From DASSQJ01 sp963773655 (GTDB lineage: Bacteria > Actinomycetota > Actinomycetes > Actinomycetales > Dermatophilaceae), in the NCBI GenBank assembly GCA_963773655.1, contig CAVZBX010000001.1:1550001-1614000 (forward strand): a stretch of 64,000 nucleotides of DNA, given 5' to 3'. The position numbers and the translations under genes are program-made. Of this stretch, positions 1-8,482 are shown one piece after another. The notes below the pieces were generated by a model, which saw only the letters and a program-made list of their open reading frames with translations, had not been told where the DNA came from and did not search any database. The stretch's first letter is position 1. Every line of letters starts with the position of its first letter.

Positions 1-2225
1 GCGTACAACCCGTAGAGCAGTCGCCGCAGCTCGACGACGTCGCTCCGCCGGGCTGGACGGGGCAGGTCCTCGGTCACCCGCCGCAGCAGGCCGACCTGGT
101 GCTCGATCTCGGCGTGGGTACGGCTCAGCGCCGCCGTGGCGTCGTGGCCGCCGAGGGCGCGTCCGACGATCGGCACGAGCAGCTCCTCCTCGGCGCGCTC
201 GTGCGGCACCAGCGTCCGCTCGAGCCGTTCGACCAGCGCGGTGACGGGCCGCAGGTCCGGGGCGTCGTCGGCGAGGGCGTCCGCCACCGCCCGGATCTGC
301 TCGACGTCGGGGAGCACGGCGTCGTGCTCGGCGCGCAGCCGCCGGGCCACCTCCGCGTCGGCCGGCGAGAGCACCGGCGCGTGCAGCCTGCCCGGGACCA
401 CCGCCCGGAGCGCGATGCCGATGGCCAGCACGTCGATGCCCTCCTGGAGCACCGCGCCCACGGCGGGCGGCAGGAGGCCGGCGGCGGCGGCGACCATGGC
501 CACGAGGGAGAGCCCCATCCCGACGCCCACGGCCTGCAGCGCCACCCGACCGGAGCGCCGCGCGATGAGCACGGCGTCCGCGAGGGCGTCGACCCGGTCG
601 ACGGTGAGCACCACGTCCGCGGCCTCCGACGACGCCGTCGCCCCGCGCGCCGCCAGCGCCACCCCGACGCCCGCCGTGGCCAGGGCCGGGGCGTCGTTGA
701 CCCCGTCGCCGACCATGATCGTCGCAGCCCGCTCGGACTCCTCCCGGATGATCGCGACCTTGCCGGCCGGGTCACGGTCGGCGTGGACGACGTCGACGCC
801 GACGACCCGGCCGACGGCGGACGCGACGTGCTCGTGGTCCCCGGTGACGAGGACGACCCGCTCGATGCCGGCGGCCCGCAGGGCCCGCACCATGCGTGGG
901 GCGTCGGCACGCACCGGGTCCTCGAGGAGCATGGCCCCGGCGGGCCGGCCGTCGACCTCCACGAAGACCGTCATCGACCCGTCGAGGTCGGCGCGCCGGC
1001 GCACCTGCTCCACCCAGGCGGGCTCGGGCTCCGGGACCACCCATCCGGCCTTCCCCAGCCGGACGCGCACCCCGTCGACGTCCCCACGGACCCCGGCGCC
1101 GTGCTCCTCGACGAGGTCCGCCGGCTCGCTGAGGGGCAGCCCCCTCTCCCGGGCGGCGGCCACGACGGCGTCGGCGAGGACGTGGGGCGAGAGCTGGTCC
1201 AGGGACGCGGCCAGGCGCAGGACCTCGTCGGCGTCCGGCCCACCGGGTGCCACCACCACGCCGGCCACCGTGGGACGCCCCCGGGTCAGGGTTCCCGTCT
1301 TGTCGAAGAGCAGCACCCGCCCCGCGGCCAGGCGCTCCAGGGCGCCGCCACCCTTGACGACCACGCCCCGGGAGGCGGCCCGGGAGAGCCCGGACATGAC
1401 GGCGATCGGTGCGGCGAGGATGAGCGGGCAGGGGGTGGCCACGACGAGCACGGCGACCGCCCGCACCGGGTCGCCCGACCAGGCCCAGGCGCCTCCGGCG
1501 AGGGCGAGGGTCAGCGGCACGAAGACGAGGGCGTAGCGGTCGGCGGCCCGCACGAACCGGGCCGAGCCGGCCTTGGCCTGCTGGACGAGCCGGACCAGGC
1601 CGGCGTACGTGGACTCGGCGGCGACCGAGGTGGCGAGGAGCTCGACGGGCGGACCGGCGTTGACCACGCCGCTGCGGACCTCCTCACCGGCCACCCGTTC
1701 GACGGGCAGCGGCTCACCGGTGAGGGCGGACTCGTCGAGCACCGCGGCGCCCACGAGGCGCCCGTCCACCGGGACCACCTCTCCCCCGGCGACGAGCACC
1801 CGGTCCCCCCTCACCACGAGGTCGACTGGCACGTCCTCCACACCGTCGGCACCACGCCTGCGCGCGCTGCGGGGCGCGCGTTCCACGAGCAGGCTCAGCT
1901 CGCGGCGGGCACGGGCCTCCGCCCGGGCCTCCAGGAGCCGCCCGGAGGTCAGCATCACCGTGACCATGGCGCCCGCGAAGGGCTCCCCGACGGCCAGCGC
2001 TCCGGCGAGCGCCAGGACCGCGATGACGTCGACCGTCGGCTCCCTCCGACGAGCGGCCTGCACCGTCCACCAGGTCGAGGCCACCAGGCCGAGCACCGTT
2101 CCGGCCGTCCAGGCGCCGGCCGCCCAGGCGTCGGCACCCGCGAGCCATCCGGCGGCTCCCACGGCGAGCAGGAGCACCGAGAGGACGAACAGGCCCGTCC
2201 CGGCCTGTTCGCGCAGTGGCCTCAC
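1..2225 (-). CDS. P1B-5 metal-exporting ATPase with C-terminal hemerythrin domain (3' end outside window)
   Basis: Integral membrane pump; P1B-5 ATPases (S. meliloti Nia type) export Ni/Fe. About 741 residues are visible and the frame is still open at the window edge. Motifs in order: hydrophobic N-terminal helices with no N-terminal metal-binding domain, the membrane motif ATPCPL near residue 263 (TPC marks the P1B-5 class, against CPC in P1B-1/2), the phosphorylation loop DKTGTLT near 308 and GDGVNDAPAL near 508. The tail from about 630 has hemerythrin-like His/Glu spacing: EHD, then HERAEEE, then GGHD and THAEIEHQ, fitting a di-iron or Ni/Fe sensor. The GTG start is chosen because membrane-helix sequence begins immediately after it; a clear ribosome site is lacking. 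Metal specificity is inferred from the family. Confidence 0.9.
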   Translation of the reverse strand, partial: MRPLREQAGTGLFVLSVLLLAVGAAGWLAGADAWAAGAWTAGTVLGLVASTWWTVQAARRREPTVDVIAVLALAGALAVGEPFAGAMVTVMLTSGRLLEARAEARARRELSLLVERAPRSARRRGADGVEDVPVDLVVRGDRVLVAGGEVVPVDGRLVGAAVLDESALTGEPLPVERVAGEEVRSGVVNAGPPVELLATSVAAESTYAGLVRLVQQAKAGSARFVRAADRYALVFVPLTLALAGGAWAWSGDPVRAVAVLVVATPCPLILAAPIAVMSGLSRAASRGVVVKGGGALERLAAGRVLLFDKTGTLTRGRPTVAGVVVAPGGPDADEVLRLAASLDQLSPHVLADAVVAAARERGLPLSEPADLVEEHGAGVRGDVDGVRVRLGKAGWVVPEPEPAWVEQVRRRADLDGSMTVFVEVDGRPAGAMLLEDPVRADAPRMVRALRAAGIERVVLVTGDHEHVASAVGRVVGVDVVHADRDPAGKVAIIREESERAATIMVGDGVNDAPALATAGVGVALAARGATASSEAADVVLTVDRVDALADAVLIARRSGRVALQAVGVGMGLSLVAMVAAAAGLLPPAVGAVLQEGIDVLAIGIALRAVVPGRLHAPVLSPADAEVARRLRAEHDAVLPDVEQIRAVADALADDAPDLRPVTALVERLERTLVPHERAEEELLVPIVGRALGGHDATAALSRTHAEIEHQVGLLRRVTEDLPRPARRSDVVELRRLLYGLY

Positions 2226-2277
2226 CCCGTCATCGTGGCACCGGGTTCCGGGCCGTCCCACCGGCCTGCGACCGGGG

Positions 2278-2829
2278 TCACTCGGGGCGCGCCGCCGGCC
2301 AGTGCTCGACGAGCCGCTCGCGGACGTCCCCGAGCAGTGCCGGCAACGCCTTGGTCCGCGCGATGATCGGCAGGAAGTTGCTGTCGCCACCCCAACGGGG
2401 CACCACGTGCTGGTGCAGGTGCGCGGCCACGCCGGCCCCGGCGACCTCGCCCTGGTTCATGCCGAGGTTGAAGCCCATCGGCTCGGAGGCGCTCTCCAGC
2501 GCCCGGACCGCGGCCTTGGTCAGGGCCGTGAACTCCGCCGTCTCCTCGTCGGTGAGGTCGAGGTAGCGGGCCACGTGCCGGTACGGGCACACGAGCACGT
2601 GGCCCGGGTTGTACGGGAAGAGGTTGAGGACGACGTAGCAGCGCTCCCCGCGGTGGACCAGCAGGCCCTCGGCGTCGTCCTTCGCCGGGGCGGCGCAGAA
2701 GGGGCAGCCGTCGCCGGGGTCGGGGTCGGGGCGGTCGCCCTCGATGTAGACCATCCGGTGCGGGGTCCACAGCCGCTGGAAGCCGTCCCGGTCCCCGGCG
2801 AAGTCGGCGGGGGACTCGTGCTGCGGCAT
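2278..2829 (-). CDS. HIT-family Ap4A phosphorylase-like protein
   Basis: Cytoplasmic nucleotide-binding protein of 183 residues. It has the histidine triad HLHQHVVPRW near residue 140 and a CPFC pair near 42 that with later histidines can bind zinc. The sequence after the triad (GGDSNFLP) resembles mycobacterial Rv2613c, which phosphorolyses diadenosine tetraphosphate, so that activity is inferred. In mycobacteria this gene adjoins thrS; here five genes separate them. The ATG follows a TAGGAT box by 6 nt, suggesting a leaderless mRNA. Confidence 0.9.
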   Translation of the reverse strand: MPQHESPADFAGDRDGFQRLWTPHRMVYIEGDRPDPDPGDGCPFCAAPAKDDAEGLLVHRGERCYVVLNLFPYNPGHVLVCPYRHVARYLDLTDEETAEFTALTKAAVRALESASEPMGFNLGMNQGEVAGAGVAAHLHQHVVPRWGGDSNFLPIIARTKALPALLGDVRERLVEHWPAARPE

Positions 2830-2835
2830 GCCCCG

Positions 2836-2841
2836 ATCCTA
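2836..2841 (-). promoter_or_regulatory. -10 box of the HIT gene (leaderless)
   Basis: TAGGAT on the minus strand, 6 nt before the ATG. It fits TANNNT with transcription starting at or next to the start codon. Confidence 0.55.
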
Positions 2842-2867
2842 GGGTGCGCGTCGGCGCCCACCGTGGC

Positions 2868-3689
2868 TCAGCGCAGGTGGCTGGCGCCGTTGAGGTCGAG
2901 CACCGCACCACTGGCCCACTCGAGCTCGGGCGAGGCCAGGGCCAGCACCGCGGCCGCCACCTCCTGCGGCTCGGCCACGCGGTGGAACGGGCTCTGGGCG
3001 CGGGTCCGCTCGGCGGCGCCGGGGTCGGCCATCGCGTAGCCGGCCATCTCGGTGGCGATGAAGCCCGGCGCCACCGACGTGACCGCGATGCCGTACCGGC
3101 CCAGGTGCTGCGCCATCGACTGGTCGAAGGAGTGCAGCCCGGCCTTGGAGGCGCCGTAGGCGGGGATGTCGGGCTCACCGCGGTAGGCGCCCCGCGACCC
3201 GACGCCCACGACCCGGCCGACCGGCACCCCCTCGGCGGGCGGGGTGGCGATCATCTGCCGGGCCACGCACCAGGTGAGGTTCGCCGGCCCGAGGAGGTTG
3301 GTGGCCAGGGTGCGCTGCCACACCTCGACCCAGTCCTCGTACGACGTGGCGTCGAGCGGGTGGTCGCCGCGCCGGCTCCCGCCGCCGGCGGGCGGCACGA
3401 TCATCGCGGCGTTGTTGACGAGCACGTCGACCCGGCCGAGCGCGGCCGCCGCGTCGTCGGCGAGGCGCCGGACCTCGGCGGGGTCGGAGACGTCGGCCGC
3501 GACGCGCGCGTGGCCGGTGCCGTCGAGCGAGGCGAGCACGGCGTCGGCGAGGTCGCGGCTGCGCTCCCCGCTGTGGTGCACCACGACCCGGTCCCCGTGC
3601 GCCGCGAAGGCCCGCGCCACGGCCGCCCCGACCCCCCGCGAGGCACCGGTGACGAGCACCCCCCGGGACGGCGTCGGCGTGGTCGGCAC
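2868..3689 (-). CDS. SDR-family NAD(P)-dependent oxidoreductase
   Basis: Classical short-chain dehydrogenase/reductase of 273 residues. The cofactor loop TGASRGVGAA lies near residue 14, the NNAA motif near 90 and the YGASKAG catalytic Tyr/Lys near 175, followed by the usual APGFIATEM. It looks complete and catalytically competent; the substrate cannot be told. It points the same way as the HIT gene 39 bp downstream, but each has its own -10 box. GTG start. Confidence 0.88.
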   Translation of the reverse strand: MPTTPTPSRGVLVTGASRGVGAAVARAFAAHGDRVVVHHSGERSRDLADAVLASLDGTGHARVAADVSDPAEVRRLADDAAAALGRVDVLVNNAAMIVPPAGGGSRRGDHPLDATSYEDWVEVWQRTLATNLLGPANLTWCVARQMIATPPAEGVPVGRVVGVGSRGAYRGEPDIPAYGASKAGLHSFDQSMAQHLGRYGIAVTSVAPGFIATEMAGYAMADPGAAERTRAQSPFHRVAEPQEVAAAVLALASPELEWASGAVLDLNGASHLR

Positions 3690-3695
3690 GGCGCC

Positions 3696-3701
3696 ACCCT
3701 A
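3696..3701 (-). promoter_or_regulatory. -10 box of the SDR gene (leaderless)
   Basis: TAGGGT 6 nt upstream of the GTG start on the minus strand; no ribosome-binding site between. Confidence 0.55.
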
Positions 3702-3739
3702 GCCGTGCCAGACTGCGACGTCCGGACCGAGGAGGGGTG

Positions 3740-4180
3740 ATGGCGCAGCTGCCCGCGAGCCGCCACCTGCTGCGCGCCAAGGACCTGGCCGACCGCCACT
3801 ACGCCGAGTCGCTCACCGTCGCCGACCTCGCCGTCGCGGCCCGGCTGTCGCCGGCGCACTTCAGCCGGGCCTTCCGCCGCACCTTCGGCGTCTCGCCGCA
3901 CCGGTACCTGCTCTCCCGGCGCCTGGAGCGGGCGGCCGCCCTGCTCCGCTCCACCGACTGGTCGGTGGCGCGGGTGGGCACGAGCGTCGGCTTCACGAGC
4001 ATCGGGTCGTTCACGACCAGCTTCGGGCGCACCTACGGGTCGTCGCCGACGGCCTACCGCGCCGCTCACCCGCCCGCGGCCGCCCTCGCCCGGGTGCCGG
4101 CGTGCGTGGTGCGCGCCTGGGCCCTCCCCCAGGTGCGCACGTTTCGAGAAGACGCGGCGGTCCCGCCCCGGGTGGACTAG
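3740..4180 (+). CDS. AraC-family transcriptional regulator, DNA-binding domain only
   Basis: DNA-binding protein of about 146 residues made almost entirely of the two-helix-turn-helix AraC unit: LTVADLAVAARLSPAHFSRAF near residue 25 and the second helix pair ending SVGFTSIGSFTTSFGRTYGSSPTAYR near 100. There is no ligand-binding domain before it, so it resembles SoxS/MarA-like stand-alone regulators. A GAGGAGGGG ribosome site precedes the ATG. It lies 34 bp upstream of the VOC gene on the same strand and probably shares its transcript, so it may regulate that gene. Confidence 0.88.
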   Translation: MAQLPASRHLLRAKDLADRHYAESLTVADLAVAARLSPAHFSRAFRRTFGVSPHRYLLSRRLERAAALLRSTDWSVARVGTSVGFTSIGSFTTSFGRTYGSSPTAYRAAHPPAAALARVPACVVRAWALPQVRTFREDAAVPPRVD

Positions 4181-4214
4181 TCCACGTCAACGGCCACCAC
4201 CGAAGGAGAGCACC

Positions 4215-4640
4215 GTGCTCAGGATCGCCACCACCCAGCTCTGGGTCCACGACCAGGACCTCGCCCTCGACTTCTGGACCACGAAGGTCGGCATGGAGGT
4301 GCGCAGCGACGTCACCGTGCCGGAGATGGGCGGCTTCCGCTGGCTCACCGTGGGGGTGCCCGGCCAGCCCGACGTCTCGATCGTCCTCATGGCCGTTCCC
4401 GGCCCCCCGATGACCGACGCGGCCACCAGCCGCCAGATCGCCGACCTCGTCGGCAAGGGCTTCGCCGGCACCGTCTTCCTCACCACCGACGACTGCGAGG
4501 GTGCCTACGAGGAGCTCGCGGCCAAGGGCGTGGAGTTCACCAGCCTGCCCGAGCGGATGCCGTACGGCGTCGACTGCGGCTTCCGCGACCCGTCCGGCAA
4601 CAGCATCCGGCTCACCCAGCTGGACGGGGACTTCGGCTGA
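4215..4640 (+). CDS. VOC-superfamily (glyoxalase/bleomycin-resistance fold) protein
   Basis: Cytoplasmic protein of 141 residues with the two beta-alpha-beta-beta-beta halves of the vicinal-oxygen-chelate fold (TTQLWVHDQDLALDFW at the start; VDCGFRDPSGNSIRLTQ at the end). Such proteins often act as glyoxalases, epimerases or drug-binding proteins; the role here is unknown. GAAGGAGAG precedes the GTG start. Its 3' end overlaps the convergent acetyltransferase gene by 29 bp. Confidence 0.88.
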   Translation: MLRIATTQLWVHDQDLALDFWTTKVGMEVRSDVTVPEMGGFRWLTVGVPGQPDVSIVLMAVPGPPMTDAATSRQIADLVGKGFAGTVFLTTDDCEGAYEELAAKGVEFTSLPERMPYGVDCGFRDPSGNSIRLTQLDGDFG

Positions 4641-5100
4641 CCGTCAGCTCCAGGACCGCCTCCGGCGGCGGGGCGAAGCCGAGGTGCTCGTAGAGCGGAC
4701 GCACCGCGCGGGCGGCGTCCACCCGCACCCGCTCCACGCCCTGGGTCTCGCACCACCCGACGACCGCGTGGAGCAGCTGCTCCCCGAGGCCGCGCCCGCG
4801 CACGTCGCGGGTCACGTAGACGAAGCCGAGGTGCAACAGCCCCCTGCCCGGGTGCCGGGGCCCGGGCAGGGTCCGCAGCACGGTGCCGTGGGCCACGCCC
4901 AGAGGGTTGTGGCGCGTGTCCTCCGCCAGCCAGGTGTGCCGGGAGCGGTCGCGCAGCCAGGCGTCGGCGAGGGCGTCGAGGAAGCCCGGCGCGACCTCGG
5001 CGCCCCCCTCACGCTCGGCCTGGAGGTGCAGCGCCGCGACGGCGAAGGCGTCCCGCGGCTCGGCCGGCCGCACGACGACGGACTCGATCGGCTCGGTCAC
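4612..5100 (-). CDS. GNAT-family N-acetyltransferase
   Basis: 162 residues. The acetyl-CoA loop is seen as VTRDVRGRGLGEQLLHAVV around residue 98 (Q/RxxGxG/A pattern). The acceptor substrate is unknown. The C-terminal codons overlap the end of the convergent VOC gene, so the two mRNAs are antisense over their last codons. The GTG start is 12 bp after the end of the upstream ppk2 gene, so co-transcription is likely. Confidence 0.87.
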   Translation of the reverse strand: MTEPIESVVVRPAEPRDAFAVAALHLQAEREGGAEVAPGFLDALADAWLRDRSRHTWLAEDTRHNPLGVAHGTVLRTLPGPRHPGRGLLHLGFVYVTRDVRGRGLGEQLLHAVVGWCETQGVERVRVDAARAVRPLYEHLGFAPPPEAVLELTVSRSPRPAG

Positions 5101-5112
5101 GGCGGGTCCGGC

Positions 5113-5931
5113 TCAGGACCCGTGCGCGGCCGTGGCGGCCTCGACCTCGCGCGAGTGGTCGGGCACCAGGGTGGACTCGTTGCGCGGCGGCCGTTCGTAG
5201 CCCTTCGAGCCGGGCCGTGGGGGCACCGTGATCGGGTCGTGGTCGATCCGCTCCCACGGCACCCTGGCGAGCAGGTGCGAGATCATGTTGACCCGGCCGC
5301 GGCGCTTGTCGTCGGACTCCACCTCGAACCACGGCGCCTCCGGGATGTCGGTGTGCACGAACATCACGTCCTTGGCCCGGGAGTAGTCCTCCCACTTCGT
5401 GATCGAGGCGACGTCGTTGGGGCTGAGCTTCCAGTGCCGCATCGGGTCCTCGGCCCGCGACCGGAACCGCTTCTCCTGCTCGGTGTCGGAGACGCTGAAC
5501 CAGTACTTGAGCAGGATGATGCCGTCCTCGACGAGCATCCGCTCGAAGATGGGCGCCTGGTGGAGGAAGCGGTGGTACTCGGCGTTGGTGCAGTACCCCA
5601 TGACGTGCTCGACGCCGGCGCGGTTGTACCAGGAGCGGTCCATGAGCACGATCTCGCCGGCCGCCGGGAGGTGCGGCACGTAGCGTTGGAAGTACCACTG
5701 GGTGCGCTCGCGCTCGGTCGGCGAGGGCAGCGCGACGATGCGGGCGATGCGCGGGTTCAGGTACTCGGTGACCCGCTTGATCGTCGAGCCCTTGCCGGCG
5801 GCGTCGCGGCCCTCGAAGACGACGACGATCCGCGCGCCGCTCTCGCGCACCCACGCCTGCATCTCGACGAGCTCGGCCTGGAGCCGCTTGAGCTCGGTCT
5901 CGTAGAGGCTCTTGTTCATCCGTGCGGACAC
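5113..5931 (-). CDS. ppk2: Polyphosphate kinase 2 (PPK2 family)
   Basis: Transfers phosphate between polyphosphate and nucleotides in the cytoplasm. It has the Walker A loop FEGRDAAGKGST, the second basic motif PSPTERERTQWYFQRYV, the Walker-B-like VLMDRSWYNRAGVE and the lid ending ITKWEDYSRAKD. The single-domain length of about 272 residues fits one-domain PPK2 enzymes; the direction (NDP or NMP phosphorylation) cannot be decided. The GTG start was chosen because GGAG lies 6 nt upstream; the frame stays open to an upstream start at 6012, but the extra residues do not resemble the family. Confidence 0.92.
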   Translation of the reverse strand: MSARMNKSLYETELKRLQAELVEMQAWVRESGARIVVVFEGRDAAGKGSTIKRVTEYLNPRIARIVALPSPTERERTQWYFQRYVPHLPAAGEIVLMDRSWYNRAGVEHVMGYCTNAEYHRFLHQAPIFERMLVEDGIILLKYWFSVSDTEQEKRFRSRAEDPMRHWKLSPNDVASITKWEDYSRAKDVMFVHTDIPEAPWFEVESDDKRRGRVNMISHLLARVPWERIDHDPITVPPRPGSKGYERPPRNESTLVPDHSREVEAATAAHGS

Positions 5932-6020
5932 CGGCGGCTCCATCCTGCGCAGGAACGGTTCAGTGCCGAGGATGGCACGGTCCGGGCGCTCGCGCCGCGT
6001 GGTCCTGCCCACACATGGGT

Positions 6021-6057
6021 GAGGCCCCCGGGTGAGTATGAGTCTCCCGGGGGCCTC
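6021..6057. terminator. 12-bp perfect inverted repeat, probable terminator downstream of thrS
   Basis: GAGGCCCCCGGG and its exact complement enclose a 13-nt A/T-richer loop. There is no long T-run, as is common in actinobacteria. It lies between thrS and ppk2 (both minus strand), so it can end thrS transcription. The rest of the gap from 6058 to 6369 holds only a small stem with a C(UUCG)G loop near 6182-6195 on the minus strand and no gene. Confidence 0.6.
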
Positions 6058-6369
6058 TGGTGACTCGGCGTGATGCTCCGCGTCTCACGGGCTGACCTCC
6101 GACCGCAGCCGACCCGCATCACCGGGTCGCTCCTCACGGCGAACCGTGTGGGCAGGCGGTCGGGTCCTTCCCGATCCCTCCACCACCGAAGTGGTTGAGT
6201 AGGACATTTCTAGTCCCGGGAGCGCTGCCCCGCAAGAGGGTTCGGCCGGCAGTTTGGCCGCGCCCTGCCCCCGTCCGGCGTGTCGGCGGCGTGTCGTGTG
6301 ACTGCCGTGACGACGCCCGTGAGGGCGGCCCGGAACGTCCCACCATCCGGACGCCGGACGCCACGCCGG

Positions 6370-8358
6370 TCAGACCTGCCGACGCTCGCGGACCGCCTCG
6401 AGGACCTCCGCGACGGCGTCGTCGACGGGCACGCCGTTCTTCTGCGACCCGTCGCGGTACCGGAACGACACGGCCCCGGCGGAGCGGTCGTCCTCGCCCG
6501 CGATGAGCACGAACGGCACCTTCGACCTGCTCGCGTTGCGGATCTTCTTCGGGAAGCGGTCGTCGGACGTGTCGAGCTCGAACCGGATGCCCTCGGCGGC
6601 CAGCCGGTCGCCGACCTCGCGCAGGTACGGGGTGAACTCGTCGGCCACGGGCACGCCGAGGACCTGCACCGGCGAGAGCCACGGCGGGAAGGCCCCGGCG
6701 TAGTGCTCGGTGAGCACGCCGATGAACCGCTCCACGGACCCGAACTTGGCGGAGTGGATCATCACCGGACGCTGCCGCGAGCCGTCGCTCGCCTGGTACT
6801 CGAGCCCGAAGCGCTCGGGCTGGTTGAAGTCGTACTGGATCGTCGACATCTGCCAGGTGCGGCCGATCGCGTCGCGGGCCTGCACCGAGATCTTCGGCCC
6901 GTAGAACGCCGCGCCACCGGGGTCGGGGACGAGGTCGAGGCCGGAGGCCTCGCCCGCCTCGGCGAGGATGCGCGTGGCCTCGGCCCACTGCTCCTCGCTG
7001 CCGATGAACTTCCCGCTCTTCTCGCCCGCCTCGTCGCGGGTCGAGAGCTCGAGGTAGAAGTCGTCGAGCCCGAAGTCACGCAGGAGCGACAGCACGAACT
7101 CGAGCAGGTGCGTGATCTCCGCCGGCGCCTGCTCGGCGGTGACGTACGAGTGGGAGTCGTCCATCTCGAGACCGCGCACGCGGGTGAGCCCGTGGACGAC
7201 GCCGGACTTCTCGTACCGGTAGACGTGCCCGAACTCGAACAGCCGCATCGGCAGGTCGCGGTAGGACCGCCCGCGCGACCGGTAGATGAGGTTGTGCATC
7301 GGGCAGTTCATCGCCTTGAGGTAGTAGTCCGCCCCCTCGAGCTGCATCGGCGGGTACATCGTGTCGGCGTAGTACGGGAGGTGCCCCGAGGTGTGGAACA
7401 GGCCCTCCTTGGTGATGTGCGGCGTGCCGACGTACTGGAAGCCCTCCTCGATGTGGCGCGCCCGGGCGTAGTCCTCCATCTCCCGCTTGAGCACCCCGCC
7501 CTTGGGATGGAAGACGGGGAGGCCGGAGCCCAGCTCGTCGGGGAACGAGAACAGGTCGAGCTCGGCACCGAGCCGGCGGTGGTCGCGGCGCTCGGCCTCG
7601 GCAAGGCGCTCGAGGTAGGCCCTGAGGTCGTCCTTGGTGGGCCAGGCGGTGCCGTAGACCCGCTGGAGCTGTGGGTTGCGCTCCGAGCCGCGCCAGTACG
7701 CGGCGGCGCTGCGCATCAGCCGGAAGGCGTTGCCGAGCACCTTGGTCGTCGGCACGTGGGGACCGCGGCAGAGGTCGGCCCAGGCCACCGAGCCGTCGCG
7801 GCGCAGGTTGTCGTACATCGTCAGCCGGCCGGCCCCGCCGACCTCGACGCCCGCCCCCTCGGCGGCGTCCTCCGCGGCGCCGCCCTTGAGGCCGATGAGC
7901 TCGACCTTGTACGGCTCGTCCGCGAGCTCGACCGCGGCCTCCTCGTCGGAGACCTCGCGGCGCCGGAACGTCTGCCCCTCGTTGACGATCCGCTGCATCA
8001 CCTTCTCGAGGGCCTTGAGGTCCTCGGGGGTGAACGGCTCCTGGACGTCGAAGTCGTAGTAGAACCCGTCGCGGACCGGGGGGCCGATGCCGAGCCGGGC
8101 CGTGGGGTGCAGCTCCTGGACGGCCTGGGCCAGGACGTGCGCGGCCGAGTGGCGCAGCACGTCGAGGCCGTCCTGCTCGGCGGCGGTCACCGGCTCGACG
8201 ACCTCGCCCTCGGCGGCCGGAAGGTGCAGGTCGCGCAGCTCGCCGTCCACGCGCGCGACGAGCACGTCGCGGTCGCCCTCGAGGAGCTCGCCGTAGGTCG
8301 TGCCCTCGGCCACCGATCGCTCGCTCCCGGCGACGTGGACGGTGATCTGGGCAGACAT
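6370..8358 (-). CDS. thrS: Threonyl-tRNA synthetase
   Basis: Charges tRNA-Thr in the cytoplasm; 662 residues, the usual length. Order: N-terminal TGS domain, editing domain with the HSAAHVLAQAV and CRGPHV motifs, class II catalytic core (FHPKGG, LKAMNCPMHN with the zinc Cys, motif 2 around LTRVRG, and GSVERFIGVLTEHYAGAFP), then the anticodon-binding domain. ATG start with GAGGAG 9 nt upstream. Two places depart from the usual family signature: the motif-2 segment reads RGLEMDDSHSY, and the zinc-ligand segment reads IHSAKFGS where IHRAxxGS is expected. The zinc ligands Cys and His are kept. Confidence 0.97.
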   Translation of the reverse strand: MSAQITVHVAGSERSVAEGTTYGELLEGDRDVLVARVDGELRDLHLPAAEGEVVEPVTAAEQDGLDVLRHSAAHVLAQAVQELHPTARLGIGPPVRDGFYYDFDVQEPFTPEDLKALEKVMQRIVNEGQTFRRREVSDEEAAVELADEPYKVELIGLKGGAAEDAAEGAGVEVGGAGRLTMYDNLRRDGSVAWADLCRGPHVPTTKVLGNAFRLMRSAAAYWRGSERNPQLQRVYGTAWPTKDDLRAYLERLAEAERRDHRRLGAELDLFSFPDELGSGLPVFHPKGGVLKREMEDYARARHIEEGFQYVGTPHITKEGLFHTSGHLPYYADTMYPPMQLEGADYYLKAMNCPMHNLIYRSRGRSYRDLPMRLFEFGHVYRYEKSGVVHGLTRVRGLEMDDSHSYVTAEQAPAEITHLLEFVLSLLRDFGLDDFYLELSTRDEAGEKSGKFIGSEEQWAEATRILAEAGEASGLDLVPDPGGAAFYGPKISVQARDAIGRTWQMSTIQYDFNQPERFGLEYQASDGSRQRPVMIHSAKFGSVERFIGVLTEHYAGAFPPWLSPVQVLGVPVADEFTPYLREVGDRLAAEGIRFELDTSDDRFPKKIRNASRSKVPFVLIAGEDDRSAGAVSFRYRDGSQKNGVPVDDAVAEVLEAVRERRQV

Positions 8359-8482
8359 CGGCGTGGCTCCTCGTGGAGGGTGGGGTGGGTGCGCCCGCGC
8401 GCGGGCACCAGGACAGCCTAACGAGGGGCGCTCGGGCGCCGCGAACGAGATCACCGCCGGCGGCGCCGGTGCCCCGGCGGGC

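Noticed and set aside
99..2366. 755-codon open frame on the plus strand at the left end
   Set aside because: It is the complement of the P1B-5 ATPase frame; its translation is Arg/Gly/Pro-rich with no motifs, while the minus strand gives DKTGTLT, TPCP and GDGVND.
8359..8482. T-box or riboswitch upstream of thrS
   Set aside because: The gap holds a simple GAGGAG ribosome site and no T-box sequence or suitable long leader.
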